Source: Bacteroidales bacterium UBA3630
GTDB lineage: Bacteria; Bacteroidota; Bacteroidia; Bacteroidales; P3
Assembly: GCA_002373995.1 (NCBI GenBank)
Contig: DFLB01000044.1
Coordinates: forward strand, 25,472 to 31,743
Direction of reading: 5' to 3'
DNA length: 6,272 nt
Shown: piece by piece, positions 5,426-6,272 of the stretch
Position numbering within the stretch: the first letter of the stretch is position 1
Layout of the letters: every line of letters starts with the position of its first letter
Notes under the pieces: generated by a model
Database searches by the model: none
Told to the model about the DNA's origin: nothing
The model's input: the letters and a program-made list of their open reading frames with translations, nothing else
Program-made: the position numbers and the translations under genes

Positions 5426-5458
5426 CAATAAACGCTGCGAAGTTGCGTTGTATGGGTT
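5426..5458 (+). promoter_or_regulatory. 33-bp block shared with the tpiA upstream region (copy 2)
   Basis: CAATAAA (5426-5432), eight variable bases, then the core AGTTGCGTTGTATGGGTT (5441-5458). The core is identical to 1738-1755 and CAATAAA is at the same spacing. It ends 31 bases before the glyS ATG, similar to the 24 bases at tpiA, and is followed by an A-rich leader. The position just upstream of the start suggests a promoter or leader element for glyS, but the match to the known Bacteroidetes promoter consensus is poor. Confidence 0.5.
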
Positions 5459-5489
5459 GGAAAAATAAGACTAAACAACAACTGAAGAT

Positions 5490-6272
5490 ATGGCAAATCA
5501 AATGGATTTCAACAAGGTAGTGGCTCACGCAAAGGAGTATGGCTTCGTGTTTCCGAGCTCGGAGATCTATGACGGTCTGGCGGCGGTGTACGACTACGGC
5601 CAGCTGGGCGTGGAGCTGAAGAACAATATCAAGCAATACTGGTGGCGCGCCATGGTGCAGATGCACGAGAACATTGTGGGGCTGGACAGCGCCATCTTCA
5701 TGCACCCGCGCATCTGGAAGGCCAGCGGCCACGTGGACGCTTTCAACGACCCGCTCATCGACAACCGCGACAGCAAGAAGCGCTACCGCGCCGACGTGCT
5801 CATCGAGGACCACATAGCCAAGATAGAGGACAAGATAGAGAAAGAGGTGGAGAAAGCCCGCAAGCGCTTTGGCGAGAGCTTTGACCGCCAGCAGTTTGTC
5901 ACCACCAACGCCCGCGTGCTGGAGCACCAGAAGAAGATAGACGAGATCCACGAGCGCTATGCCGACTGCATGAACCGCAACGACCTGGCGGGGTTGAAGC
6001 AGCTGATCCTCGACCTGGAGATAGTATGCCCCATCAGCGGCACCCGCAACTGGACCGACGTGAGGCAGTTCAACCTGATGTTCGCCACCAAGATGGGCAG
6101 CGTCATCGACGACTCGGACACATTATATCTGCGTCCGGAGACGGCACAGGGCATCTTTGTCAACTTCCTGAACGTGCAGAAGAGCGGCCGCATGAAGATA
6201 CCCTTCGGCATAGCCCAGATAGGCAAAGCCTTCCGCAACGAGATTGTGGCGCGCCAGTTCATCTTCCGCATG
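5490..6272 (+). CDS. glyS: Glycyl-tRNA synthetase, alpha2 type, N-terminal part (cut by window edge)
   Basis: This is a cytoplasmic class II aminoacyl-tRNA synthetase that charges tRNA-Gly with glycine. The 261 readable residues match the single-chain homodimeric (GlyQS, eukaryote/archaeal-like) enzyme, not the alpha2beta2 form. The motifs are YGFVFPSSEIYDGLAAVYDY (17-36), LGVELKNN (39-46), HVDAFNDPL (81-89), CPISGTRNWTDVRQFNLMF (180-198), RPETAQGIFVNF (215-226) and the motif 2 region PFGIAQIGKAFRNEI (238-252) with Arg249 and Glu251. A charged, probably helical insertion (about 104-175) lies between the first block and CPISGTRNW. Motif 3 and the anticodon-binding domain lie beyond the window. 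The ATG at 5490 fits the family N-terminus; an internal ATG at codon 5 is a possible alternative. The leader is A-rich, without a clear Shine-Dalgarno sequence. The gene may have its own promoter, as 262 bp and a candidate terminator separate it from the kinase. Confidence 0.97.
   Translation, partial: MANQMDFNKVVAHAKEYGFVFPSSEIYDGLAAVYDYGQLGVELKNNIKQYWWRAMVQMHENIVGLDSAIFMHPRIWKASGHVDAFNDPLIDNRDSKKRYRADVLIEDHIAKIEDKIEKEVEKARKRFGESFDRQQFVTTNARVLEHQKKIDEIHERYADCMNRNDLAGLKQLILDLEIVCPISGTRNWTDVRQFNLMFATKMGSVIDDSDTLYLRPETAQGIFVNFLNVQKSGRMKIPFGIAQIGKAFRNEIVARQFIFRM

Noticed and set aside
5431..5449. AACGC...GCGTT dyad in the block upstream of glyS, a possible RNA hairpin
   Set aside because: The left arm is AAGCG in the tpiA copy, so the pairing is lost with no compensating change; the shared block is not explained by this hairpin.

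Overview
This window looks like chromosomal DNA from a Bacteroidetes (Bacteroidales-type) bacterium, moderately GC-rich in its housekeeping genes. Three things point there: A-rich leaders with no clear Shine-Dalgarno sequence; promoter matches to the Bacteroidetes sigma consensus (TTTG at -33, TAnnTTTG at -7) on the minus strand; and protein types common in that phylum, notably a histidine kinase with an AHQLGTP H-box and a single-chain alpha2-type glycyl-tRNA synthetase. The assignment rests on recognition of families, not on a database search.

Left part, minus strand (1-1523). A clear promoter at 1494-1523 drives a 190-residue exported protein of unknown function (874-1446). A 77-residue exported mini-protein (666-899) follows and overlaps its 3' end by 26 bases. 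Neither was recognised. Beyond them is the 5' part of serC (phosphoserine aminotransferase, serine biosynthesis), cut by the window edge and probably served by its own promoter near 512-519. The 444-665 gap holds that promoter and a short AT-rich heptamer-like stretch, nothing else seen.

Middle (1447-1779). This divergent intergenic region holds the minus-strand promoter, a degenerate 33-bp duplication, an array of 11-bp tandem repeats, and a 33-bp block just upstream of tpiA that recurs upstream of glyS.

Centre, plus strand (1780-5227). tpiA (triosephosphate isomerase), a LolC/LolE-type FtsX-fold ABC permease, and a membrane sensor histidine kinase form a tightly packed operon. The junctions are TAATG and ATGA, which suggests translational coupling. 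No ATPase subunit or response regulator is in view.

Right part (5228-6272). After the kinase comes a GC-rich hairpin region, a second and sequence-unrelated 11-bp tandem array, the second copy of the shared block, and the start of the class II glycyl-tRNA synthetase gene, cut by the window edge.

The coding content is mostly ordinary. The most unusual signal is in the two intergenic regions: each has an 11-bp array, then an 18-bp perfectly shared motif, then 24-31 bases to the start codon of a housekeeping gene (tpiA or glyS). This could be an undescribed regulatory or repeat-element architecture, but two instances in one window cannot prove function.
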